64,000 bases of DNA from Candidatus Microgenomates bacterium (GTDB taxonomy: Bacteria > Patescibacteriota > Microgenomatia > UBA1406 > HO2-37-13b). Shown in pieces: positions 25,763-34,350 of this stretch. Both the position numbers and the translations under genes were made by a program. The stretch lies in contig JANWIV010000003.1 of NCBI GenBank assembly GCA_025449735.1, positions 248,001 through 312,000 of the forward strand. The letters run 5' to 3'. The notes beneath the pieces were generated by a model, which was not told the origin of the DNA, made no database searches, and worked only from the letters and a program-made list of their open reading frames with translations. The first letter of the stretch is position 1, and each line of letters starts with the position of its first letter.

Positions 25763-25999
25763 ATGAAAAAAGTTATCATGAGGCTCATTCGCCTCTATCA
25801 GAAAAGCGGCGTTTATCGCAATGAAATATTCAGAGCCCTTTGGCTGTCCGACAGTGTTTGTCGTTTTACCCCCACTTGCGCAGAATATACTTATCTGGCG
25901 GTTGAAAAATATGGCGCCGGCAAAGGCTTAGTTTTAGGTCTGAAAAGAATTGTCCGTTGTCATCCTTGGTCAGCCGGTGGATATGATCCAGTAAAATAA
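25763..25999 (+). CDS. yidD: Membrane protein insertion efficiency factor YidD
   Basis: 78 aa with the YidD signature: [48 protein letters not shown]. It aids insertion of membrane proteins with YidC. In most bacteria it lies in the rpmH-rnpA-yidD-yidC cluster next to dnaA; here it stands alone, about 25 kb from dnaA, beside trmD. Confidence 0.92.
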   Translation: MKKVIMRLIRLYQKSGVYRNEIFRALWLSDSVCRFTPTCAEYTYLAVEKYGAGKGLVLGLKRIVRCHPWSAGGYDPVK

Positions 26000-26023
26000 A
26001 ATATACTAGTTTTATTACAAACT

Positions 26024-27949
26024 ATGTCTGAAGGATCAAGCGCAATCGAATTACCAAACCAAGGAATTCAAACTGGGGTTAATCTGCCCCTGACTCAAGA
26101 TGGACCACAAGATCAAAAAATCCTACCTATTCTTTCGCGCCTAGAGAGGCATATTGAGCCAATAGATAATTCACTTGAGTCTCAAATAAAAGAACAGCTT
26201 AGCTTATTAAAACCAGAAATTATAATTACCGATGATGGCATTACAAGACACATCTATACCTTTACGCGTGAAGGAAGAGAGATAAAAGTTATGTTTTATC
26301 CGTCTAATGAACTTCCAGTGTCGGAGGCTTTTTTTCGAGGAAAAAGATTGCATGTAATTGGTGATAAACCAGGTTGGCGGACTGATGATGATTGGGATGC
26401 TTACGTTACAAGATTGCAAGAACTTAATTCCCCAACAGCTCGTAGACCCGGAGAAGACTTAATAAATCCAACTAACTTTTACGCTGATGATCCTGCTCGA
26501 GTAGAGGAAACACTGATACTTGTCGAGCAAAATCCTCGTGCCTTAGTTGATCTAGCTCTTGCCACTGCAAACGGCGACACAAAAGATTTAGAGCAAACTC
26601 GCAAATTACTTGCCGATCATAAAACCACATCTGAAATAGATCTTCTCATTGATAGCATAATCGCAAGTAAAATACTTGATAATGATGGTCATTACCGCCA
26701 ACCTGACCCTTCAGACACCTCTGGCGAAGCGCTTGCAGTATTGGCGCTTCAAGGAGAAATAGAAGCCCGAAAAGTTTTAGATTTGAAACAAAAACAACTG
26801 GCGACATATGATAATGAACAACAAATAGTAGAGAATAACCAACTAGTGGAACTTAATCCTGATGATAAAAAAGTCCTTAATGTTTTGTCATCAATACATG
26901 TTACGCGATATTTACCAACAGAAAGCGCTGATGGAGATTACTGGGAGATCCCGACCACATTCGATGCCAATCCGAATGATAGAATCCCTCGATTGACGTG
27001 GCATACTACCTTACAGCAAAGAACCGGAGAAAATGCAATGGCTATGGGTAGCACTAAATTTGCCGGTACCCCCTATGCTTTAATTACACGATTTGGCTCA
27101 CTAATCGAAGCCAATGGCAAACCACTTTCATCATCGCCTGAAGATACTTTTTTTGAGATTTCTCCAGGAAGAAAAGTGAGAATCCCCAAAGAAGACGCGG
27201 TTTTGGTCAGACCCGGGAATCCAACAGAACTAGGAGCAATATTTGAGCGTCGAGGTGAGCAACATGAAGTCGTATATAAACATACCGAATTTACCCCACA
27301 GGATATAAAGAAAATTTACGGGGCTGGAGATAATTATCACGATGACATAAAATTAAAAGAAGCTTTTTTTCGTGCATTACGTGGTAAAGACAATCAATTT
27401 GAAATTCCCAATGAAGATGTTCGCACAATTGTTGAGCAAATGGGAGGTCTGATGTTTGACGAAAACGGGCAGCCGCCACAAGTTAGTTTTGATAATGGTA
27501 AACGGGTTGATAGTCGCAGCTTGATTAGCGAGTTAAGTACATCAACTTTAGAAGACGTTATAGAGACTTATTTGCCCAAAGCTAAATTTCCTGGGTCAAA
27601 TGGTGAACAATTAAGAGGAAGATTAACTGAAATCTTACAAGGTAAAATCGGCTCTAAAGCAAAAGATCTGGCGATGGATTCAGTTGTTGAAGAATATAGA
27701 AATGGAACTGATATTACCAATGATCCTAGTTTGAAAAGAGCCTTTAACCAACTTCATGTAGAAAATTTAGGAACGCCAGGACACTCGAACAGCGATTGGG
27801 GACACCTTGAGTCAGCAATGATAAGAGAACTTAATTCTTTACTTGAAGGAATAGTTGATCAACAAGTTTTTCATAATGATAAAAGCAATGATATAAATAG
27901 ACTAAGTCCTGCAATGCGTAAGATGTATTACTATTTGGGACTTTTATAA
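26024..27949 (+). CDS. Hypothetical 641-aa protein
   Basis: Large soluble protein with no signal peptide or membrane helix. It is rich in charged residues, Asp, Glu, Asn and Pro. Some stretches suggest alpha-helical repeats (ARVEETLILVEQNPRALVDLALATANGD) and a compact beta region (TRLTWHTTLQQRTGENAMAMGSTKFAGTPYALITRFG). No catalytic signature or family recognised. A TATACT box lies 16 bases before the ATG. The gene is followed by a hairpin terminator. Confidence 0.65.
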   Translation: MSEGSSAIELPNQGIQTGVNLPLTQDGPQDQKILPILSRLERHIEPIDNSLESQIKEQLSLLKPEIIITDDGITRHIYTFTREGREIKVMFYPSNELPVSEAFFRGKRLHVIGDKPGWRTDDDWDAYVTRLQELNSPTARRPGEDLINPTNFYADDPARVEETLILVEQNPRALVDLALATANGDTKDLEQTRKLLADHKTTSEIDLLIDSIIASKILDNDGHYRQPDPSDTSGEALAVLALQGEIEARKVLDLKQKQLATYDNEQQIVENNQLVELNPDDKKVLNVLSSIHVTRYLPTESADGDYWEIPTTFDANPNDRIPRLTWHTTLQQRTGENAMAMGSTKFAGTPYALITRFGSLIEANGKPLSSSPEDTFFEISPGRKVRIPKEDAVLVRPGNPTELGAIFERRGEQHEVVYKHTEFTPQDIKKIYGAGDNYHDDIKLKEAFFRALRGKDNQFEIPNEDVRTIVEQMGGLMFDENGQPPQVSFDNGKRVDSRSLISELSTSTLEDVIETYLPKAKFPGSNGEQLRGRLTEILQGKIGSKAKDLAMDSVVEEYRNGTDITNDPSLKRAFNQLHVENLGTPGHSNSDWGHLESAMIRELNSLLEGIVDQQVFHNDKSNDINRLSPAMRKMYYYLGLL

Positions 27950-27994
27950 AAGTAGGATTACCCCAACCTATAAGGCCGTATAAAAACACCACTT

Positions 27995-28024
27995 AACAAA
28001 TCATGAAGTAATTTGTTTTCTTTG
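27995..28024 (+). terminator. Possible intrinsic terminator
   Basis: AACAAAT (27995-28001) pairs with ATTTGTT (28011-28017) around a nine-base loop and is followed by a T-rich stretch. It lies between two convergent genes. The stem is AT-only, so termination strength is uncertain. Confidence 0.4.
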
Positions 28025-28027
28025 GTC

Positions 28028-28483
28028 CTATTCAACAATCAATTTGCCTACCATTCCCTTTGCTCGATGGTCCATCACGCTACAATAATATTCAAATGTC
28101 CCCGTTTTGTCAGCGACAAACTCAACTGATGTCACCTCACCTGGGTTCACTTTTTTAGTAGCAGTATCAAATTCATCAATGACAAAATCATGAAAGCCAC
28201 CAGTGCTTTGGAAATTAATTTTTACAGTGTCTCCCTTTTTAACCCGGATTTCGGTTTGAGAAAATTCAAAGGATTCACCGGTAATATCAACAGTGACGAC
28301 ATTGTCTATTGACTCGCCAGTCGCTACCGGAATCGGTGTTGACTCTCCCACCTCCTCTACGACTTCCATTGCTTCCTGTTGCTCTGACTCGCCATTATCT
28401 CCGGCTGGCTTCATGGTATACCAAAGCCCACCAAGACCCAAGATAACAATCGCAATTACCGCACCAATTATTTTATTATTCAT
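28028..28483 (-). CDS. Cupredoxin-domain protein (plastocyanin-like), membrane-anchored
   Basis: 151 aa: an N-terminal helix (IIGAVIAIVILGLGGLWYTM), an acidic linker, then a cupredoxin fold. Type I copper ligands are all visible: His in GGFHDFVI, then Cys, His and Met in YYCSVMDHRAKGMVGKL. Likely an outside copper or electron-transfer protein. The frame is open to a GTG at 28492, but the ATG at 28483 is preferred since it has a strong GGGGGTGAT Shine-Dalgarno a few bases upstream, which contains that GTG. Confidence 0.88.
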   Translation of the reverse strand: MNNKIIGAVIAIVILGLGGLWYTMKPAGDNGESEQQEAMEVVEEVGESTPIPVATGESIDNVVTVDITGESFEFSQTEIRVKKGDTVKINFQSTGGFHDFVIDEFDTATKKVNPGEVTSVEFVADKTGTFEYYCSVMDHRAKGMVGKLIVE

Positions 28484-28673
28484 ATTTATCACCCCCTTTA
28501 GAGTTTGTTAACGAATTAAGAATGAGTTTTTACAAACTCTTAAGCCCGACTGTAAAACGAACATGAGCCGCAGCGGGAATATGCTAAGGCGAAAGTTCAT
28601 TTACGGCGTGCCTCTTGATATCCTATCACACTATGAAAGGATTTGTTTTCAAAAAAATCGTTATAATTTGAAT
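28484..28673. other. Divergent intergenic region with a hairpin
   Basis: 190 bp between the divergent cupredoxin and eight-cysteine genes. GAGTTTGT (about 28501) can pair with ACAAACTC (about 28532), giving a stem with a loop of about 24 bases. The only other site I see is TATAAT (28662-28667), six bases before the ATG at 28674. Confidence 0.4.
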
Positions 28674-29027
28674 ATGGTGAAAAAAACACCGAAAGATAAA
28701 CATCTTGTCCTCCCAATAATTGGCGCCGGAGTGGTCGCTTTTATAATTATTGCAATCATTCTTGCCATTATTCCGAAATATAAAAATCCTCCAATTGATG
28801 ACCTCTCTCCAACGCCATCGATTGCGACAGATAAAGACTGCGCCATTGCCGGTTGTAGTGGTGAGCTTTGTGTTGGTAAGGATAAAGCTGATATTGCTGG
28901 CATTTGCATTTGGAGTGATAAATTTGCATGTGTCAAATATTCAACCTGTGAGAAACAAAAAAATGGCCAGTGCGGTTGGACTGAAAATGAAGAATATTCA
29001 GCCTGTCTTAACAAAATTCCTCAATGA
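28674..29027 (+). CDS. Eight-cysteine-cluster domain protein, membrane-anchored
   Basis: 117 aa with one N-terminal helix (VLPIIGAGVVAFIIIAIILAIIP) and an outside domain with exactly eight cysteines in the pattern CAIAGC, CV, GICIW, FACVKYSTCE, GQCGW, SACL, matching the eight-cysteine-cluster domain known from archaea and some bacteria. Function unknown. The frame continues upstream, but TATAAT six bases before this ATG sets the start here. It overlaps the convergent glycosyltransferase gene by seven bases. Confidence 0.75.
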   Translation: MVKKTPKDKHLVLPIIGAGVVAFIIIAIILAIIPKYKNPPIDDLSPTPSIATDKDCAIAGCSGELCVGKDKADIAGICIWSDKFACVKYSTCEKQKNGQCGWTENEEYSACLNKIPQ

Positions 29028-30313
29028 TGTTTGCTTACGTTAAAATTCTTCATCAATAAAATATAAACTGCGATATTAATGATCGAAAATATTATCACAA
29101 TTGGATTTGAAGATAAAAACTCTTGCCCACCGGCAATTCCCGGCACGGCAAAACTCTTATATAAATTGATAAAGCTGACTATCGACAATATTATCCAGAG
29201 CTTAAACAAAGTCTTATTTTTTAGCGCCGGGACAAGCAAAAACGGTACCATCAGCAGCAGATAGCGCTCATGCATTCTAGTCATAAACAAAAAAGCGGTG
29301 TAAGCCATGAGTGACATTGAAAATAAAATGTTTTTGGCGTCCAATTTTTTTGTTAGCATTCGCTTCAAAATAAATAGCGACAGTACCCCGGTAATGATAA
29401 GCCCAATAATTTGGTAGGTCAGAGTAAAAATAATTTGAGTCGAATCTTGTGTATGTAATAGATAAGGATTGATTGTCCAGGCAGTATAAGCCGCATTTGA
29501 GACAGAAGAAAGGCTTTGGGCTTGCAAAATATCATGATAATATTTGTCGAAAGGAAAACTCAAAAAATTACCCGATTTATAAAAAGGGACAAAGGACAGA
29601 AAAAAAATGCTGATTGCAAACAGTGAAAGTAAGAAACGCTCCTGAAGTTGAAAATTTTTATAAATCAACAGAATATAAACCGGCAAGAAAATCAAAGCCT
29701 GGGGTTTTATAAGAATTGCAGACATCATAGTAAATACTGACAATAAAGGTCGTTTTGAATATATCAATAAATAAGTGGCGACTAAGGTAAACAGTATTGG
29801 AAGTCCATCAATTTGCCCCCAAAGACTACTGTTATAAAAAACTGTCGGGTGAAATAGAATCAAAATCGGAGTCAACAGCTGCAGTTTCTTTTTATGAGGA
29901 TAAATTCTTTTTGTAAACAGATACAAAATATAAGCCAGTGCCATATCTCCAAGTACTCCAGGGAGTTTAAATACCGCGGCGAGCGCGTGCCTCGTCTCAA
30001 GGAAAGGCACTATATTTGAAGGAAAGATTAGGATGGCTAAATTGATCTGCCAGAATATCTCATGAATTATTTTGTATAAAGCCGGCAACGGGAAAAAAAT
30101 AAAAAGCGAAAATGGCGGATAATTGGGATAAGCATGACCAAAGACCTCTCTTGATGATGTCTCATAAAAACCCGACAGTCCTCGAGAGATCATATCTTGT
30201 GCCCAGGAAATGTGATTATTGACGTCAAATCCAAAATCGATAAATAATAAAGAAAGCCTTAGTATAAATCCAAGAAATAAAATGATAAGAAGTGGTTTTT
30301 TAAGGAAAATCAT
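29021..30313 (-). CDS. GT-C fold polytopic glycosyltransferase
   Basis: 430 aa with about ten hydrophobic helices. A D-containing first loop (FGFDVNNHISWAQDM), the FGHAYPNYPPFSLF segment, SSLWGQIDGLPILFTLVATYLL and the late TRMHERYLLLMVPF match the GT87/ALG-like GT-C family that uses polyprenyl-phosphate sugars outside the membrane. It probably decorates surface glycan or protein. It shares a symmetric -10 element with the next, divergent glycosyltransferase gene. Confidence 0.8.
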   Translation of the reverse strand: MIFLKKPLLIILFLGFILRLSLLFIDFGFDVNNHISWAQDMISRGLSGFYETSSREVFGHAYPNYPPFSLFIFFPLPALYKIIHEIFWQINLAILIFPSNIVPFLETRHALAAVFKLPGVLGDMALAYILYLFTKRIYPHKKKLQLLTPILILFHPTVFYNSSLWGQIDGLPILFTLVATYLLIYSKRPLLSVFTMMSAILIKPQALIFLPVYILLIYKNFQLQERFLLSLFAISIFFLSFVPFYKSGNFLSFPFDKYYHDILQAQSLSSVSNAAYTAWTINPYLLHTQDSTQIIFTLTYQIIGLIITGVLSLFILKRMLTKKLDAKNILFSMSLMAYTAFLFMTRMHERYLLLMVPFLLVPALKNKTLFKLWIILSIVSFINLYKSFAVPGIAGGQEFLSSNPIVIIFSIINIAVYILLMKNFNVSKHH

Positions 30314-30318
30314 AGTTG

Positions 30319-30328
30319 TATTATAATA
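30319..30328. promoter_or_regulatory. Symmetric bidirectional -10 box
   Basis: TATTATAATA is self-complementary. Plus-strand TATAAT (30322-30327) ends six bases before the GTG at 30334; minus-strand TATAAT (30320-30325) ends six bases before the ATG at 30313. This is the second such element in the window. Confidence 0.6.
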
Positions 30329-30333
30329 TTTAA

Positions 30334-31764
30334 GTGGCGACTAAAAAAGAATTCCTCCTAATTATCTCGGTCATTATCTTAGCGGTATTTTTACGTTTTT
30401 ATAACTTAAAAGAACTGGCTGTTTTTTTGGCCGATCAGGCATCTGATTCAAGTGCAGTTTTGGCAATGACTCGTGGCCAATTCACTTTATTGGGGCCTAT
30501 TACCTCAGTTGGTGGTTTTCATAATGGTCCTATCGTTTATTATTTAATGTTACCGTTTTACTTATTCTTTAAAGGGGCGGCAATTTCTGGTACGATCTTC
30601 CAATCTGTCTTGCAAATATTGACCATTCCAGTTATTTTTGTACTGGGTAAAAAGATAAGAAATATTGAGACTGGGCTTTTGGCTAGCTTCCTATTTGCAA
30701 TTTCACCTTTAATGGTTGACTATTCACGTGCTGCTTTTAATTCTTATCCAGCAATCTTTTTTTCGAGCGTGATTTTGTACTTGTATTTAAAAACTCGAGA
30801 AAAATTTTCCGCTCTCGTCACGCTTTTGTTGGGGATTTCTTTGGGTTTTATTTTACAAATGCATTATTTCTCGATTTCGATAATTCTACTTACTATTATT
30901 GCTCCATTGTTATTGGATAAAAATATCCCAAAAGTAAAATATTATTTGTCCTTATTAATCGGCGCTCTAATAGGGTTTTCGCCATTTATTTTATTTGAGA
31001 TTCGTCATCAATTTCTGAATAGTAAATTATTCTGGGAGTACTTGGGCATTGAACAAGGACAAAATTCAATTGGCTATGCTCTGGAAATTTGGCCTAATTT
31101 GATAGGGCGTTTGCTTATGGGGGAAAATACGTGGGGTGGTGTGGCTATTTTTGTATTTACTGCAATCATCACTATTTATTTACTTAAAAAGCAAGATCTT
31201 AAAAATAATTACCTGCAGCTGCTGACATTGTTTTTTTTGATTATCAATGTAATAAATATAATTTATGGCCATGAGCTCCAAACTCATTACTTAGTGGTAT
31301 TTCATATCCCACTAATAATTCTTTTTGCGTTAGCGCTTACTCTTATTTTTGACAAAAATAAATCCGCTCTTATAGGAGTGGCTGTCATTCTTTTATTACT
31401 AAATAGTCATAGCTACAATTTGGGCAAAAAGACTCACCCGTTGCAAGATGGTCTCTCCATTACCGACTTTGAAAAAGCGGCGGAGATTATTCATAATGAT
31501 AAAAATGGCGACTTCAATGTCGCCATGCATGCGCAAGGCGATAATCGGGCGATGCCGCTCAGATATACACTCAATCTTCTAAATGAGACTCCTCGGCACT
31601 ATGATAACTATAGTAATGTTGAGACTCTTTATTTTATCTCCCGACTTTCCGACCCTCCCAAAAAGCAGAAAATGTGGGAATATACTTCATTTGGAAAATC
31701 AAAAATAGTAAGCACCTGGGCTTTGAATGATGAATACAATTTGTATAAGTTAAATCACTTTTAA
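30334..31764 (+). CDS. PMT/ArnT-like (GT39/GT83) glycosyltransferase
   Basis: 476 aa polytopic protein. The first outside loop LADQASDSSAVLAMTRGQ carries the acidic residues typical of PMT-type GT-C enzymes, followed by GGFHNGPIVYYLMLPFY. About ten helices and a C-terminal soluble segment (GDFNVAMHAQGDNRAMPLRYTL) follow. It starts at a GTG six bases after TATAAT. Likely transfers a sugar from a polyprenyl-phosphate carrier. Confidence 0.82.
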   Translation: MATKKEFLLIISVIILAVFLRFYNLKELAVFLADQASDSSAVLAMTRGQFTLLGPITSVGGFHNGPIVYYLMLPFYLFFKGAAISGTIFQSVLQILTIPVIFVLGKKIRNIETGLLASFLFAISPLMVDYSRAAFNSYPAIFFSSVILYLYLKTREKFSALVTLLLGISLGFILQMHYFSISIILLTIIAPLLLDKNIPKVKYYLSLLIGALIGFSPFILFEIRHQFLNSKLFWEYLGIEQGQNSIGYALEIWPNLIGRLLMGENTWGGVAIFVFTAIITIYLLKKQDLKNNYLQLLTLFFLIINVINIIYGHELQTHYLVVFHIPLIILFALALTLIFDKNKSALIGVAVILLLLNSHSYNLGKKTHPLQDGLSITDFEKAAEIIHNDKNGDFNVAMHAQGDNRAMPLRYTLNLLNETPRHYDNYSNVETLYFISRLSDPPKKQKMWEYTSFGKSKIVSTWALNDEYNLYKLNHF

Positions 31765-31832
31765 TAGTCATGCACTAAGAAAACCTTGACCACGGTTATT
31801 TTACTTATGATATACTGTCTTAATAATTGAAT

Positions 31833-32453
31833 ATGGCTGATACTAAAGAATCAAAAGGATATCTCGGTTCGTTACTTCTCTTACTTGCGGTCATTATTGG
31901 TATTAGCGTCATCGGCACCCTAATTTATAATTCCAATAAAAGCCGCATTGCTCCACCAGCCCCTGGAGTAGAGGTGCCAACTGAAACACCGGTGCCAATT
32001 GCCATGGTGACGATTGAGATTGAAGTGCCAGATGATTCCCTCGCCTTCCGCGATAATCAATACCGCACCTTTTTCACTTATCCAAAAAACTGGCGAAAAA
32101 CAGAAGGAGAATATATTTTTGTGCAGGGTGATTTAGCACAATATTCATTTTCGGGTAGTAGTGTTTTTGCCGCTGGAATCCCAGTTGTCACCGATAAAGA
32201 TCCACTAACTATTGCCAAGGAAGTCAATGGCATAAAATCAGTGGAGTCTGGCAAACCCCTCGCTTACTCAAAAGTGACCATTGGACGTAATAAATATGAC
32301 AAAGTCGTCGATTGCGATGAGATTTGTATGACGCGCTATTATACTTATCATAACGGCAATGTCTATATGTTTTATACCGGCATCTCAAAAGCAAATACAG
32401 AAGCTCATGAAGAAATTGTGAATGAAGTCCTCAAAACCGTAATTTTGTTTTAA
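31833..32453 (+). CDS. Membrane-anchored hypothetical protein, PsbP/Mog1-like fold possible
   Basis: 206 aa: an N-terminal helix (LGSLLLLLAVIIGISVIGTLIY), a Pro/Thr-rich linker and an outside domain with FFTYPKNWRKTEGEYIFVQGD, resembling the FxYPxxW pattern of PsbP-like lipoproteins. Two cysteines (CDEIC) are close. The frame extends to a TTG at 31827, but the ATG is preferred. Upstream TTGACC and TATACT suggest a promoter, with a leader of about ten bases. Function unknown. Confidence 0.65.
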   Translation: MADTKESKGYLGSLLLLLAVIIGISVIGTLIYNSNKSRIAPPAPGVEVPTETPVPIAMVTIEIEVPDDSLAFRDNQYRTFFTYPKNWRKTEGEYIFVQGDLAQYSFSGSSVFAAGIPVVTDKDPLTIAKEVNGIKSVESGKPLAYSKVTIGRNKYDKVVDCDEICMTRYYTYHNGNVYMFYTGISKANTEAHEEIVNEVLKTVILF

Positions 32454-32560
32454 AGGTGAAAGGTTGTTGAATCCTTCATCGAGTCGAAATTCCACAAATC
32501 ACCGCCATACGAGTACAAACTGCACGATATAGTATGTATTTCTTTGATAAAATGAGCTGT

Positions 32561-33004
32561 ATGAAAATCATTAATAAACACTTTATCCGTGAGTTTGAGG
32601 CTGTTGATAAGCTTGAGGCGGGCATTATGCTTACTGGAGCTGAGGTCAAATCAGTTAAAAATGGCGGGATCAAGCTCGAAGGGGCTTTTGTCAAGCTTCG
32701 TGATGATGGAGCCTACCTCACTAATGCCGAGATAGCTCCCTATAAATATGCTAAAAGTGATAGTTATGAGGCTAAACGCTCTCGCAAGCTCTTACTTAAT
32801 AAAAAAGAGCTTTTGAGGTTAAAAGTCAAGCTTAATAGTGGCGGCAAACTTGCGATTGTGCCTGTTTCATGTTATAATAAAGCCTCTCTTGTAAAGGTCG
32901 AAATCGCGATCTCTAAGAGTAAAAAATCTTGGGAAGCGAAGAAGATTGATAAAGAAAGAGACGAGAAAAGAAGAGTAGCTAAAGAGATAAAAGAGCACTT
33001 TTAA
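32561..33004 (+). CDS. smpB: SsrA-binding protein SmpB
   Basis: 147 aa. It binds tmRNA and brings it to stalled ribosomes. Typical motifs: IREFEAVDKLEAGIMLTGAEVKSVKNG, LEGAFVKL, ALLTNAEI-like AYLTNAEIAPYKYA, and KRSRKLLLNKKEL. The basic C-terminal tail (KERDEKRRVAKEIKEHF) enters the mRNA channel. The frame runs from 32534, but TAAAAT (32548-32553) seven bases before the ATG at 32561 and the family N-terminus fix the start. tmRNA follows five bases after the stop. Confidence 0.96.
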   Translation: MKIINKHFIREFEAVDKLEAGIMLTGAEVKSVKNGGIKLEGAFVKLRDDGAYLTNAEIAPYKYAKSDSYEAKRSRKLLLNKKELLRLKVKLNSGGKLAIVPVSCYNKASLVKVEIAISKSKKSWEAKKIDKERDEKRRVAKEIKEHF

Positions 33005-33008
33005 AATT

Positions 33009-33377
33009 GGGGGTGATGGGTATCGACAGGATGCACATCTTTTAAATGGTGAGAGCGGACCTATCCGAGAAATAGGAAAAAATAAAAGCAAGAAATAAAC
33101 TTGCCTTTGCTCCACAGCTTGCGTATTCGTACGTAAACTAAGGACGCTCTGTCAAATAAGTTTTGCTCAGTTCAACTTTACTGACGGAATAAACCAACCG
33201 TGTCCGACAGACGAAAGAAAGAACGATCGTTTTTTGTCCGTCGTTAAAAAAATAGGATCGATATTCTAGATGAGAGTCCGATTGTTACTCGTCTAGAGCA
33301 CAAAAAAACAATCTAACTCTTACTAAACATTTTCAAGATAACCATTTTGGACGGGGGTTCAACTCCCCCCACCTCCA
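33009..33377 (+). ncRNA. ssrA: Transfer-messenger RNA
   Basis: Rescues stalled ribosomes together with SmpB. The 5' end GGGGGTGATGGGTATCGACAGG and the 3' end (T-arm GGGGGTTCAACTCCCCC, then CACCTCC and discriminator A) form the tRNA-like domain; the acceptor pairs GGGGGTG with CACCTCC, one G-U pair. CCA is not encoded. A resume codon GCA at 33088 would open the frame ARNKLAFAPQLAYSYVN ending at TAA 33139-33141, partly within a UUCG-loop hairpin. This tag is tentative since it lacks the usual hydrophobic Ala-Ala end. One-piece form, about 369 nt. Confidence 0.95.
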
Positions 33378-33396
33378 CATGGATTATTATAACAAT

Positions 33397-34170
33397 CTAA
33401 AGTGATTGACACGAAGCTTTTGGAATAATTAGTGTATTCGGAACAATCGTATTCCCTTCGTTAATTCCATGAATAAAATGTGTTTGTAAGCCAGTCTCAT
33501 CAAATAATCTTTTTGCTACAGAAAACGTACCACCATCAGACGTAACAACCAGATTGCCACCATCTTTCAATGCTTTTCCACTCGCTTGAGCCAAACGTCG
33601 CATTAAGTCGCCACTTAGGTCTGGTCCCAGCATGAAAGCAGTTACTAAATCATAGCCAGTCTCATCTTTCTGGACACCGTTAAGAAAAGCCAGCCCGTCA
33701 CCAATATGCACCCTCTCTTGGGGAAGTATTCCTGTCTCCGATATCTCCCCACCAAGTTGGGCATTTTGCTCAACCGCTTCTACTTCTGCACCGATGGCTT
33801 CGCCTATTCTAACAAGTCCGAAGGTTGGCCCACCCCCCCCAGCACCAAAGTCCATAATTCGTTTTACCCTGGCAGGGTCAATGTAATCCATTCCGACAGC
33901 CAACTGTAAGGCGGTTGTTGCCCATTTTGCACCAGACCGTTGCAAAACATTAAGTCCCTGGAAATCAGGATGTGCTTCAACATCAATCCTTCGAACAGCA
34001 TCTTTTAAAGGACTACCTACTTGAGCAGCTCTCTCTGAGAGATCTAGTGGTTTATATGGAAAGGCTGACGGATTTGGAGCAAAAGGGTTTTTCCCACCTT
34101 TTATAAAGCCCGGGTCCTTTAAATCTTTAAATATTAATGACCAATCGATATCTTTTGGTTCGTCACTCAT
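33397..34170 (-). CDS. Class I SAM-dependent methyltransferase-like protein
   Basis: 257 aa. A Rossmann-type glycine motif (IMDFGAGGGGPTFG, about residue 105), EAVEQNAQLGGEIS (acidic residue at the end of beta2) and RVHIGDGLAFL (motif post-II), followed by KALKDGGNLVVTSDGG, point to a class I methyltransferase; the substrate is unknown. Base composition is somewhat higher in GC than neighbours. It lies just downstream of the tmRNA 3' end in opposite orientation. TATAAT ends six bases before its ATG. Confidence 0.72.
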   Translation of the reverse strand: MSDEPKDIDWSLIFKDLKDPGFIKGGKNPFAPNPSAFPYKPLDLSERAAQVGSPLKDAVRRIDVEAHPDFQGLNVLQRSGAKWATTALQLAVGMDYIDPARVKRIMDFGAGGGGPTFGLVRIGEAIGAEVEAVEQNAQLGGEISETGILPQERVHIGDGLAFLNGVQKDETGYDLVTAFMLGPDLSGDLMRRLAQASGKALKDGGNLVVTSDGGTFSVAKRLFDETGLQTHFIHGINEGNTIVPNTLIIPKASCQSL

Positions 34171-34350
34171 AACTAGATTATATCATCAGTTCAAATCCCT
34201 TCATGTGATTAAGAAAAAGAGTTTATATAGTAGCTATCTGGCTATACTGTAGTCGATTGCTCCAGTGGAATATGTACTCCTGTATTTGGTTCCAGTTCTG
34301 ACGGGCTGTGTCCACCAATTTTTATCCCCTTGTGCTACAATAGGGCCATT
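34171..34350. other. Intergenic region before the EndoQ gene
   Basis: 180 bp between two divergent genes. It holds TATAAT (34177-34182, minus) for the methyltransferase gene and TACAAT (34336-34341) nine bases before the EndoQ start. A T-arm-like GTTCAAATCCC near 34192 and a GGTTCCAGTTC near 34299 were seen, but no tRNA folds. Confidence 0.4.

Noticed and set aside
28563-28673. Upstream extension (37 codons) of the eight-cysteine protein
   Set aside because: TATAAT sits inside the extension six bases before the inner ATG and the extension does not look like a signal sequence.
34255-34325. A possible tRNA (GGTTCCAGTTC and a CCACCA near 34313)
   Set aside because: No acceptor stem or anticodon arm can be formed, and other tRNAs here do not encode CCA.
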